Assembly (NCBI RefSeq): GCF_001188955.3
Contig: NZ_JPRF03000049.1
Coordinates: 1 to 45,715 of the forward strand
Direction of reading: 5' to 3'
Source of the DNA: Kitasatospora aureofaciens
GTDB lineage: Bacteria; Actinomycetota; Actinomycetes; Streptomycetales; Streptomycetaceae
Length of the DNA stretch: 45,715 nt
The position numbers and the translations under genes are program-made. The notes below the pieces were generated by a model, which was given only the letters and a program-made list of their open reading frames with translations, did no database searches and had not been told where the DNA came from. Shown here one piece after another: positions 15,443 to 23,235 of this stretch; the stretch's first letter is position 1, and every line of letters begins with the position of its first letter.

Positions 15443-17728
15443 TCAGCCGGCGGGCGTCGAGTCGGGCTCGAAGCGGATGACGACGGCCTTGGAGGTGGGG
15501 GTGTTGCTGATGTCGGCGGTGGAGTCGAGGGGGACCAGGACGTTGGTCTCCGGGTAGTAGGCCGCGGCGCCGCCGCGGGCGACGGGGTAGTGGACGACCC
15601 GGAAGTGCGGGGCACGCCGTTCGGTGCCGTCCGTCCACTCGCTGACCAGGTCGACGTACCGGCCCTCGGGGAGGTCGAGTTCGGTGGCGTCGGCCGGGTT
15701 GACCAGCACCACGCGGCGGCCGCCCTTGATGCCGCGGTAGCGGTCGTCGAGGCCGTAGATCGTGGTGTTGTACTGGTCGTGGGAGCGCAGGGTCTGCAGC
15801 AGCAGGCGGCCCGGCGGGACTTCGGGGGCGGTGAGCTCGTTGACCGTGAAGTTGGCCCTGCCGGTGGCGGTGGGGAAGGTGCGGGAGTCGCGGGGGCCGT
15901 GCGGGAGGGTGAAGCCGCCGGGGCGGCGGACCTTCTCGTTGTAGTCCTCGAAGCCGGGCACGACCCGGGCGATCCGGTCCCGCAGGGTGTCGTAGTCGCG
16001 CGCGAAGTCCTCCCACGGCACGGTGTCCTGCGGACCGAGGACGGCGCGGGCGAGGCGGCAGACGATCGCGGTCTCGGAGAGCAGACCGGGCGCGGGCGGG
16101 CGCAGGCCGCCGCGGGAGGCGTGGACCTGGCCCATCGAGTCCTCGACGCTGACGAACTGGGCGCCGGAGGGGGTGACGTCCCGGTCGGTACGGCCCAGGG
16201 TGGGCAGGATCAGGGCGCGGGCGCCGGTGACCACATGCGAGCGGTTGAGCTTGGTGGAGACGTGGACGGTCAGCCGGCAGCGCCGCATCGCGGCCTCGGT
16301 GACGTCGGTGTCCGGGGTGGCCGCGACGAAGTTGCCGCCCATCGCGAAGAACACCCGGACCTTGCCGTCGCGCATCGCGCGGATGGTGTCCACCGCGTCG
16401 TGGCCGTGCTCGCGCGGCGGCTCGAAGCCGAACTCCTTGCCCAGCGCGTCGAGGAAGGCCGTCGACGGCCGCTCGAAGATGCCCATGGTGCGGTCGCCCT
16501 GGACGTTGCTGTGCCCGCGCACCGGGCAGACCCCGGCGCCGGGGCGGCCGACGTTGCCGCGCAGCAGCAGGAAGTTGACCACCTCGCGGATCGTGGGCAC
16601 GGAGTGCTTGTGCTGGGTGAGGCCCATCGCCCAGCAGACGATGATCTTCTTGGAGGAGAGCACCAGGCGGGCGAGTTCCTCGATCTGCTCCCAGGGCAGG
16701 CCGGTCGCGGCGAGCACGTCCGCCCGCTCGGTCCTGCGGGCCTGCGCCTCGAACTCCTCGTAGCCGTGGCAGTGTTCGGCGACGAAGTCGTGGTCGACGC
16801 CGTCCCGTTCCACGATGATCCGGTTGAGCGCGCGGAACAGGGCGAGGTCCCCGCCGAGGCGGATCTGCAGGAACAGGTCGGTCAGCTTGGTGCCGTGGCC
16901 GACCAGGCCGCGGGCGTTCTGCGGGTTCTTGAACCGCTCCAGGCCGGCCTCCGGCAGCGGGTTGACGCTGACGACGGTGGCGCCGGCCCGCTTGGCGCGC
17001 TCCAGGGCGGAGAGCATCCGCGGGTGGTTGGTACCCGGGTTCTGGCCGGCCACGATGATCAGGTCGGCCTGGTAGAGGTCCTTGAGACCGACGCTGCCCT
17101 TGCCGACGCCGAGGGTCTCGGTGAGCGCCGAACCGGACGACTCGTGGCACATGTTGGAGCAGTCCGGCAGGTTGTTGGTGCCGAGCCGGCGGGCGAACAG
17201 CTGGTACGCGAACGCGGCCTCGTTGCTGGTGCGGCCGGAGGTGTAGAAGGCGGCGCCGTCCGGGGTGTCCAGGGCCCGCAGCTCCTCGGCGATCAGCGCG
17301 AAGGCGTCGTCCCAGGAGACCGGGGTGTAGTGGGTGGCGCCCTCGTCGAGCAGCATCGGCTGGGTGAGCCGGCCCTGCTGGCCCAGCCAGTAGCCGGAGC
17401 GCTCGGCCAGGTCGGCGACCGGGTGGGCGGCGAAGAACTCGGCCCGGATCCGGCGCTCGGTGGCCTCCTCGGCGACGGCCTTGGCGCCGTTCTCGCAGAA
17501 CTCGGCGGTGTGGGTCCTTTCCGGCTCGGGCCAGGCGCAGCCGGGGCAGTCGAAGCCGTTCGGCTGGTTGACCTTGAGCAGGGTGGCGAGGGTGCGGCGG
17601 GCGCCCATCTGCTCGGCGGCCATCCGCAGGCTGTGGCCGACGGCGGGCAGGCCGGCGGCCGCGTGCTGGGGCGCGGACACCTCGGGGGCGTCCTGCACCG
17701 GGTCGCTCTGCGGGGCCTGCTTGGCCAT
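15443..17728 (-). CDS. FdhF/YdeP-type molybdopterin oxidoreductase
   Basis: Cytoplasmic oxidoreductase of 761 residues in the formate dehydrogenase alpha-like FdhF/YdeP group of the DMSO reductase superfamily, binding bis-MGD. Family signs are NGFDCPGCAWPEP near residue 57 (a partly changed N-terminal Cys cluster), SNMCHESSG near 190 where the molybdenum ligand region lies, AGQNPGTNHPRM, GVCPVRGHSNVQGDRTMG and the C-terminal molydopterin-dinucleotide domain beginning near 640. ATG 17728 is preceded by GAGGAG. No FdhD, iron-sulfur or membrane subunit lies nearby, so its electron partner is elsewhere. Physiological substrate is unknown; formate is only one option. Confidence 0.88.
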   Translation of the reverse strand: MAKQAPQSDPVQDAPEVSAPQHAAAGLPAVGHSLRMAAEQMGARRTLATLLKVNQPNGFDCPGCAWPEPERTHTAEFCENGAKAVAEEATERRIRAEFFAAHPVADLAERSGYWLGQQGRLTQPMLLDEGATHYTPVSWDDAFALIAEELRALDTPDGAAFYTSGRTSNEAAFAYQLFARRLGTNNLPDCSNMCHESSGSALTETLGVGKGSVGLKDLYQADLIIVAGQNPGTNHPRMLSALERAKRAGATVVSVNPLPEAGLERFKNPQNARGLVGHGTKLTDLFLQIRLGGDLALFRALNRIIVERDGVDHDFVAEHCHGYEEFEAQARRTERADVLAATGLPWEQIEELARLVLSSKKIIVCWAMGLTQHKHSVPTIREVVNFLLLRGNVGRPGAGVCPVRGHSNVQGDRTMGIFERPSTAFLDALGKEFGFEPPREHGHDAVDTIRAMRDGKVRVFFAMGGNFVAATPDTDVTEAAMRRCRLTVHVSTKLNRSHVVTGARALILPTLGRTDRDVTPSGAQFVSVEDSMGQVHASRGGLRPPAPGLLSETAIVCRLARAVLGPQDTVPWEDFARDYDTLRDRIARVVPGFEDYNEKVRRPGGFTLPHGPRDSRTFPTATGRANFTVNELTAPEVPPGRLLLQTLRSHDQYNTTIYGLDDRYRGIKGGRRVVLVNPADATELDLPEGRYVDLVSEWTDGTERRAPHFRVVHYPVARGGAAAYYPETNVLVPLDSTADISNTPTSKAVVIRFEPDSTPAG

Positions 17729-17863
17729 GACTGCGCTCCTCGGGCGTTGGTGGTGCGGGCCGCCGCACCTTTGCGGGGCCGTCCGCCCATCCTTCCACCT
17801 GGCCCGTCGCGGGGGCAGGGCCGTCGGTAGAGTCTGGCGTCACAACGGGAGGGGGAGGGGCGC

Positions 17864-19711
17864 GTGCGAGTCGGTGACGTCCTCGACGGCCGGTACGAGC
17901 TGCAGGACAAGCTCGGACAGGGCGGGTTCGGGGTGGTGTGGCGGGCCCAGGACACCCGGATGCGCCGGCCGGTGGCGGTCAAGGTGATCGGGCACCACGG
18001 CGGCGACCACGCGAAGGCGGCGCTGCGCTTCGTCCGGGAGGCCTGCGCGGCCGGGAACCTGTCGCACCCGCACATCGTCACCGTGCACGACCTCGGGCAG
18101 AGCGAGGTCGCCGGTCAGGAGGTCACCTTCCTGGTGATGGAGCTGCTCACCGGCCGCACCCTGACCGAGGTGCTGCGGGACGGACCACCAGAGCCCGCGC
18201 TCAGCCTGCGCTGGGGGCGGCAGATCTGCGCGGCCCTGGCGGCGGCGCACGACGCGGGCATGGTGCACCGGGACATCAAGCCGGACAACGTGATGATCAC
18301 CGACGCCGGGCACCTCAAGGTGCTGGACTTCGGCATCGCCCAGCTGGACGTCGGCGCGGGCGGGCTGACCACCACCGGCACGATCGTCGGCAGCCCGGCG
18401 TACATGGCGCCGGAGCGCTGGACCGGCGGCCGGGTGGACGGGCGGGCAGACCTCTACGCACTGGGCTGCGTGCTCGTCGAACTCTTCACCGGGGCACGGC
18501 CGTTCGGCGGGGACTCGACGCCGGTGCTGATGTACCAGCACCTCAACGAGCCGCCGCCCGCGCTGGACCCGGCGCAGTTCGGGCTGCCTCCGCAGGTGGC
18601 CGGGCTGGTCGCGGAGCTGCTGGCGAAGGACCCGCAGGAGCGGCCGGCCGACGCCCGTACGGTCGAGCGGCGGCTCACGGAGCTGGCCGGCCGGTCGGGC
18701 GATGGCACGGCTGCTCCGGCCGTCGTGCCGGTGGGGCCGGTGCGCCCGGTGAGCCCGGCGGTGCCACCTGCGCCGGTGGCGCCGCCGCCGGTACCTGCCG
18801 CACCTGCCGCACCTCCCGCACCTCCCGCGCGTCCGGCCGTCCCGCCGCCCGCGCCGACGCTCCCGCCGGTGCTGTCCCCGCTGACCACCCCGCCCGTGGT
18901 GGCCGCCGCGTCGCCCGAGGACGCCGTACGGGCCGGGCTGCGCGAGCGCCGGTCGGCCGCCTACCGGGCGGCGACGGCGGGCGAGTCGGCGATCCTGCTC
19001 CAGGCGGTCGCCCAGGAGTGCGTCACCGCGCTCGGCGCGACCGACCGGGACACCCTGTGCACCTGGCGGGACCTCGCCTGGTACCTCAGCCGGGCCGGGA
19101 ACCTGGACGGCGCGATCGGGCTGCTGTCCACCCTCGTGGACGACATGCGCCCGGCGCTCGGCCCGGCCGACCCGGACACCCTGGGGGCCCGCTACCACCT
19201 GGCGTGGTGTGTCGGCGAGAGCGGCTCGGCCGTCACCGCGATCCGGCTCCTGAACGAGCTGCTGCCGGACCTGCACGCCGTCTGGGGCCCGCAGGACAGC
19301 CGGGTCCTGAAGGCCCGGCACGACCTCGCCGTCCACCAGGCCAACCGGGGCGACCTCCAGGGCGCGGTGATGCGGCTGCACGGACTGCTGCCCGACCTCG
19401 CCCGGACGCTCGGCGAGCACCACCCGAGCACCGTCCAGGCCTGGCAGGACCTGGTCGGCTACCAGCAGCGGCTCGCCCGGGCGGGCCGCAAGGGTGCCGA
19501 CCGCCGCTGGGCGCCCAGGATCAGCCGGACGGAGGTGCTGGTGCTGGTCCGGCGCCTGCGGGTGTGGGACTTCGCCACCGACCAGGAGGCCGGGGCCTGC
19601 GTCGAGGCGCTGGAGCGGGGGCTCGGTCTGAAGGGGGTCGCCGACGTGGTCTTCGAGGCGCCGGACCACGTCTCGGACGAGGACCTGGTGGAGGAGATCT
19701 TCGGGCCGTAA
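17864..19711 (+). CDS. Soluble Ser/Thr protein kinase with TPR-like C-terminus
   Basis: Hanks-type kinase of 615 residues. The catalytic domain (about 10-275) has GQGGFGVVWRA, VAVKVIG, HRDIKPDNVMI, LDFGIAQ and GSPAYMAPE. It is followed by a Pro/Ala/Val-rich linker (about 285-345) and three or four helical repeats (about 360-530) such as ARYHLAWCVGESGSAVTAIRLL that look like TPRs. There is no membrane segment or PASTA domain, unlike PknB-type sensors. GTG 17864 is preceded by a purine-rich GGGAGGGGGAGGGG at 17847-17860, and TAGAGT at 17828-17833 could be the -10. A shorter paralogue lies at 28843; the two flank the sulfur/ABC cluster. Confidence 0.9.
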   Translation: MRVGDVLDGRYELQDKLGQGGFGVVWRAQDTRMRRPVAVKVIGHHGGDHAKAALRFVREACAAGNLSHPHIVTVHDLGQSEVAGQEVTFLVMELLTGRTLTEVLRDGPPEPALSLRWGRQICAALAAAHDAGMVHRDIKPDNVMITDAGHLKVLDFGIAQLDVGAGGLTTTGTIVGSPAYMAPERWTGGRVDGRADLYALGCVLVELFTGARPFGGDSTPVLMYQHLNEPPPALDPAQFGLPPQVAGLVAELLAKDPQERPADARTVERRLTELAGRSGDGTAAPAVVPVGPVRPVSPAVPPAPVAPPPVPAAPAAPPAPPARPAVPPPAPTLPPVLSPLTTPPVVAAASPEDAVRAGLRERRSAAYRAATAGESAILLQAVAQECVTALGATDRDTLCTWRDLAWYLSRAGNLDGAIGLLSTLVDDMRPALGPADPDTLGARYHLAWCVGESGSAVTAIRLLNELLPDLHAVWGPQDSRVLKARHDLAVHQANRGDLQGAVMRLHGLLPDLARTLGEHHPSTVQAWQDLVGYQQRLARAGRKGADRRWAPRISRTEVLVLVRRLRVWDFATDQEAGACVEALERGLGLKGVADVVFEAPDHVSDEDLVEEIFGP

Positions 19712-19728
19712 CGCCCAGGGTGCGGGCC

Positions 19729-21654
19729 TCACCCCACCAGTGCCGCCGCCGGGAGCGCCGCCAGGGCCCGGAGCAGTGCCCGGGCGGCGGCGTCGTTCTG
19801 GCGGAAGGCGGGGGCGTTGGTGCGCGGGCGGGCGAAGGCGGCGGCCGAGCGCAGGCTGGTGTGCGGGCCGAGCGCGGTGCGGCGCGGGTGCGGGGCGCCG
19901 CCCAGGGCCGGGTCGATCAGCCGGCTGTCGGCGGGGTCGATGGTGACCAGGCCGGTGCGGTGGGTGTGCTCCGGGTCGCTCACCACCTCCTCCACCACCC
20001 TTCCGGCGCGGTGCAGTTCGCCCAGCAGCGGGTCGAGGGTGCGGGCCAGCGCGTGCTTGGGCAGGTACGCCTCGACCAGCGCCGTGGCGGTCACGGAGTG
20101 GCCGGGCACGGTGGTGCCGGAGGCCCGCCAGGTGCCGCTGGTCTCGTCCCGCTCGATCCGTACGCCCGCGCCGAGGAAGCGCACCACCCCGGCCTCGGAG
20201 AGCGCGAGCAGTTGGCGCAGCCGGAAGCCGGGCGGGCCGGAGGCGAGGAAGTTGAAGTAGCCGAAGAACCACTCGTCCACCTCTTCGGCGACCGAGCGGG
20301 CGGTGAGCCGGCCGCCGGCGACCAGCCGGGGGAGCTGGCCGAACAGCGAGAGCAGTGCGAGGAAGGCGCCCAGGTCGGCGCTGTGGGCCGGGTCGGCGCG
20401 GCGGTCGGCGTCGGCGGTGACGTACTCGCGCAGGTGGGCCTGGAGTTCCTCGGCGGATCCGAGTTCGACCCCGGCCAGCGGGTGGTCCAGCCGCTCGAAG
20501 TCGATCCGGTTGGCCGGGTCGGGGACGGCCTCGGTGACCAGGGCGGCGAGTTCGGGGGAGTACCAGCCGTGCCGGTCGTAGCGGGCCAGGAACTCGGGCC
20601 AGGGCAGTGCGGTGCGCTCGGGGTGGGCGTGGAACAGCTCGTGGTAGTGCCCGAAGCCGATCTCCTTGGCCATCAACGGCCATATGTCGCATAGCAGTTC
20701 GAGCGGCCCGTCGGTGGCGAGCAGGGCGTCCACGGCGGCCGCGTCGAAGTAGCGGGGGAGCGGGGCGGGCGGCCCCTGGAGGCGGTAGTCGGTCTTGGAG
20801 TGGTACGGGACGCCGCGCCGGGAGCCGAGGTGCAGCACCGGTTCGCGGCCGGACGGGCGGTAGCGCAGGGCGGGTCCGTCGCCGGTGGGCTCGAAGCGGC
20901 CGCCGCGCCCCTCGGTGAGCATGGCGACCAGGTCGACGGCGGCCAGGCCGAGGCCGCGCAGCACCACCTGCTCGCCGGGGGCGATCCGGGCCAACTCTGC
21001 CTCGACGTCGGCGGAGTAGGCGGGCGGGAGGTGGAAGCGGCCGTGCCGGGCGGCGAAGGCGGCGTCGGCCGCGTGCCGGGGGTGCGGGGCGGAGTCGAGG
21101 TGGCCGAGGGTGAGGGCGACGTGGTCGGCGGTGAGCGCGGTGTCGCCGAGGTGGACGGTCTGCGGGCCGTCGGCCGGTCCGTCGATCCGCCGCACGGTGT
21201 CCCGGTGGACGGTGACCGTGACGTGGTCCGGCAGGTCGGCGACGGCGCGGCGGAACACCCAGTCCAGGTAGGCGGACTGGGCGCGCCGGGTGGGGAAGTC
21301 GGTGGGGGCCAGATCGCGCAGCTCGGCCCGTACGGCCGGGTCTGCGACCTCCTGGTAGGGGGCGCACTCCCGCTGCCGCCGGGCCCATTCGGCCAGCGAG
21401 GGGCCGGGGCGGACCGGTCCGGCGATGGTGGCGAACTCGTCGGTGAACATGGTGACGTCCTCGGCCATCGAGTTCATCCGCAGCAGCGGGGACTGGTCGT
21501 GGCGCCAGATCCGGCCCCCGCCGGGCGGGTGGGGGTCGACCAGGTGGATCTCCAACGGCCGGTCGGCGGGAAGCAGTTCCGCGGCGTTGGCGGCGATCCG
21601 TTCCAGCAGTCCGGTGCCGCGCGGGCCGGCGCCGACGATCACGAGCGTCGTCAT
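19729..21654 (-). CDS. FAD/NAD(P)-binding protein
   Basis: Predicted flavin oxidoreductase of 641 residues. A Rossmann nucleotide-binding motif GAGPRGTGLLERI starts at residue 8, followed by the NAD_binding_9-type pattern HPPGGGRIWRHDQSPLLRMNSM and a second dinucleotide-binding stretch VVLRGLGLAAVDLVAMLTEG near 245. Its ATG (21654-21652) overlaps the stop of the upstream ABC permease as ATGA, so the two are translationally coupled. Context implies a role in processing the imported compound, perhaps oxidation of an S-substituted amino acid, but no substrate can be read from sequence. It ends 17 bases from the convergent kinase gene with no visible terminator. Confidence 0.8.
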   Translation of the reverse strand: MTTLVIVGAGPRGTGLLERIAANAAELLPADRPLEIHLVDPHPPGGGRIWRHDQSPLLRMNSMAEDVTMFTDEFATIAGPVRPGPSLAEWARRQRECAPYQEVADPAVRAELRDLAPTDFPTRRAQSAYLDWVFRRAVADLPDHVTVTVHRDTVRRIDGPADGPQTVHLGDTALTADHVALTLGHLDSAPHPRHAADAAFAARHGRFHLPPAYSADVEAELARIAPGEQVVLRGLGLAAVDLVAMLTEGRGGRFEPTGDGPALRYRPSGREPVLHLGSRRGVPYHSKTDYRLQGPPAPLPRYFDAAAVDALLATDGPLELLCDIWPLMAKEIGFGHYHELFHAHPERTALPWPEFLARYDRHGWYSPELAALVTEAVPDPANRIDFERLDHPLAGVELGSAEELQAHLREYVTADADRRADPAHSADLGAFLALLSLFGQLPRLVAGGRLTARSVAEEVDEWFFGYFNFLASGPPGFRLRQLLALSEAGVVRFLGAGVRIERDETSGTWRASGTTVPGHSVTATALVEAYLPKHALARTLDPLLGELHRAGRVVEEVVSDPEHTHRTGLVTIDPADSRLIDPALGGAPHPRRTALGPHTSLRSAAAFARPRTNAPAFRQNDAAARALLRALAALPAAALVG

Positions 21655-22604
21655 GCCCGCACCACCTTGATCAGGGCCGCCCGGGCGCGCTGCAGCGGGG
21701 TGGGCGGCAGGCCGTCCCGGGTGGCGCCCCTGGCGAAGTGGCGCTCGACGTAGTACTGGCCGACGGACAGCACGGTGGTGACCACCAGGTACCAGAGGGT
21801 GGCGACCATCAGCATCGGGATGACCTGGTAGGACTGCAGGTAGACCAGCTGCACCGAGTAGAGCAGGTCGGAGACGGCCAGCACGCTGACGATGCTGGTG
21901 CCCTTGAGCGCGCCGATCAGCATGTTCCCGGCGGTCGGCACGATCGCGCGCATCGCCTGCGGTACCACGATCCGGCGCAGCACCCGCCACCGGCCGAGTC
22001 CGAGCGCGGCGGCCGCCTCCAGCTGCCCGCGGTCGACGGAGAGGATGCCGCCGCGGATCACCTCGGCGGCGTACGCGGTCTCCAGCAGGGTGAGCCCGAT
22101 GACGGCGGTCAGGGTGGGGCCGATCAGGTTGACGGTCTTCACCGTGAGGAACTCGGGTCCGAAGGGGATGCCCAGGCCGAGGGTCGGGTAGAGCGCGCCG
22201 ATGTTGAAGAAGAACAGCAGCTGCACCAGCGGCGGGGTGGAGCGGAAGATCCAGATGTAGACCCAACTGATCGTGCGCAGAACGGGGTTGGTGGACAGCC
22301 GCATGGTGGCGAGGACGGTGCCGAGGACGAAGCCGAGGGCGAGGGTGGCGGCGGTCAGCCACAGGGTCAGGGCCAGGCCGTCGAGGACGGACCGGGCGGT
22401 GAACCAGTCGGCGACCACGCCCCACTGGAAGGCCCTGTTGCGGATCACCGAGCTGACCGCCATCGCGGCCAGCAGCAGGGCGACGGCGGCGGCGATCCAC
22501 TGGCCGGGCCTGCGGCGGGCGACGATCCGGGCCTCGGGGGCCGGGGCCGGCGGCGGGGCCTTGCTGGGGGCGGGGGCGGGCAGGACGTCCTGCGGGGTGG
22601 CCAT
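21651..22604 (-). CDS. Amino-acid ABC transporter permease (HisM/GlnP type)
   Basis: Membrane subunit of a polar amino-acid importer, 317 residues. Hydrophobic segments are at about 34-53, 72-98, 106-130 and onward; the permease signature is EVIRGGILSVDRGQLEAAAALGLGRWRVLRRIVVPQAM, here split across the EAA loop. The start is ATG 22604 (MATPQDVLPA), with AGGAG upstream on the minus strand; frame upstream of it is not membrane-like. It is homologous over its length to the plus-strand permease at 25917 (shared FRSTPPLVQL/FRSIPLIVQL, SIGQYYVERYF-type ends). It probably pairs with that permease and the single ATPase encoded across the divergent promoter. Confidence 0.9.
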   Translation of the reverse strand: MATPQDVLPAPAPSKAPPPAPAPEARIVARRRPGQWIAAAVALLLAAMAVSSVIRNRAFQWGVVADWFTARSVLDGLALTLWLTAATLALGFVLGTVLATMRLSTNPVLRTISWVYIWIFRSTPPLVQLLFFFNIGALYPTLGLGIPFGPEFLTVKTVNLIGPTLTAVIGLTLLETAYAAEVIRGGILSVDRGQLEAAAALGLGRWRVLRRIVVPQAMRAIVPTAGNMLIGALKGTSIVSVLAVSDLLYSVQLVYLQSYQVIPMLMVATLWYLVVTTVLSVGQYYVERHFARGATRDGLPPTPLQRARAALIKVVRA

Positions 22605-22721
22605 GGCGGCGGCTCCTGGGCGGAGTGCGGGCGGGGGAGAGGTACGGGGGTGATCACGTACGGGCCCTCGGGCGCCCGGCCCGCGTCCCTCAACGCGGCC
22701 GGTGCGATGCACTGCACTCCG

Positions 22722-22749
22722 CGTCGATCGTACGCATGCGCGATCGACG
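22722..22749. promoter_or_regulatory. Inverted repeat in the divergent cluster promoter
   Basis: CGTCGATCG (22722-22730) and CGATCGACG (22741-22749) form a perfect 9-base inverted repeat with a 10-base spacer whose centre CGCATGCG is itself palindromic. It lies between the two arms of the transporter cluster, about 120 bases before the minus-strand start and 100 before the plus-strand promoter. It is a likely operator for an unlinked regulator; no regulator gene is in the cluster. Confidence 0.5.
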
Positions 22750-22851
22750 GCTGTCAAGGGCGGCCGGGGTGCGCCCGGGGCCCGATCGGGGCCGGTCGCG
22801 GCGCGTCGGAAAAGCGACAGGAGATCGCAACAGTGCGGTAATGATGCACGG

Positions 22852-22881
22852 TTGACGTACTGCTCGGCCGACTGCTCAACT
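22852..22881 (+). promoter_or_regulatory. Promoter of the leader peptide and plus-strand operon
   Basis: TTGACG (22852-22857), an 18-base spacer and TCAACT (22876-22881) resemble a HrdB-type promoter. The -10 ends seven bases before the leader-peptide ATG (22889), so transcription would start at that ATG and the leader would be translated leaderless. GGAG at 22883-22886 is too close to the ATG to be a good ribosome site. Confidence 0.6.
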
Positions 22882-22888
22882 TGGAGCC

Positions 22889-22966
22889 ATGTACGCCGAG
22901 CAGCCCCTGGTCACCCGCGACCACATCGACTTCGGTCGGGTGTGGTCCGCGGCGTGTCGCGGCTGA
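22889..22966 (+). CDS. Cysteine/sulfur-type leader peptide
   Basis: A 25-residue open frame whose core LVTRDHIDFGRVWSAACR matches the pattern of the short actinobacterial 'putative leader peptides' (LVSRxHIDLxRVxSxxC) that precede sulfur-assimilation genes. The Cys23 codon (22955-22957) is three codons from the stop, as expected for ribosome-mediated attenuation that senses charged tRNA-Cys. It lies 270 bases upstream of the flavin monooxygenase gene, with a GC-rich hairpin between. The role in attenuation is inferred from family position; the peptide pattern and the Cys are directly visible. Too short for normal gene finders. Confidence 0.75.
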   Translation: MYAEQPLVTRDHIDFGRVWSAACRG

Positions 22967-23040
22967 CCCGGCAGCGGGCCGCCCGTCCGGCCTGATCTTC
23001 CAGCGGGAAGCCTTCCCTCGGTGTGCCCCGCCACGGCCCG

Positions 23041-23059
23041 GCATCGCCCCCGGCGATGC
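23041..23059 (+). terminator. Possible attenuator hairpin after the leader peptide
   Basis: GCATCGCC (23041-23048) and GGCGATGC (23052-23059) form a perfect 8-bp stem with a 3-base loop, 75 bases after the leader stop and 177 before the monooxygenase start. It could be the regulated terminator. There is no U-tract, so a Rho-dependent mechanism is equally possible. The rest of 22967-23235 is C-rich, non-coding and would suit Rho loading. Confidence 0.45.
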
Positions 23060-23235
23060 GTCAGTGCCCCGCTGTCGAAGCCGACTTCGCACTGCCCTCC
23101 GGCACTCGCCTCCCTCGTGCCCGTACCGCCCGCGTCCCGTACCGCCCCGTGCCCGACGGCCACCCGCCGCCGCGGCCGTCTCCGGCGTGCCCGCCCGCAG
23201 CCCGCCGGACCCAGCCCACCCCGAAAGGTTCCGCC

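Noticed and set aside
11950..15615. 1221-residue minus-strand open frame
   Set aside because: Only its last 82 codons (the small membrane protein) are credible; the rest is a shadow of pit and of the NlpC/P60 gene.
17840..21388. 1182-residue minus-strand open frame
   Set aside because: Shadow of the Ser/Thr kinase and FAD-protein genes, with repetitive His/Arg/Gly composition.
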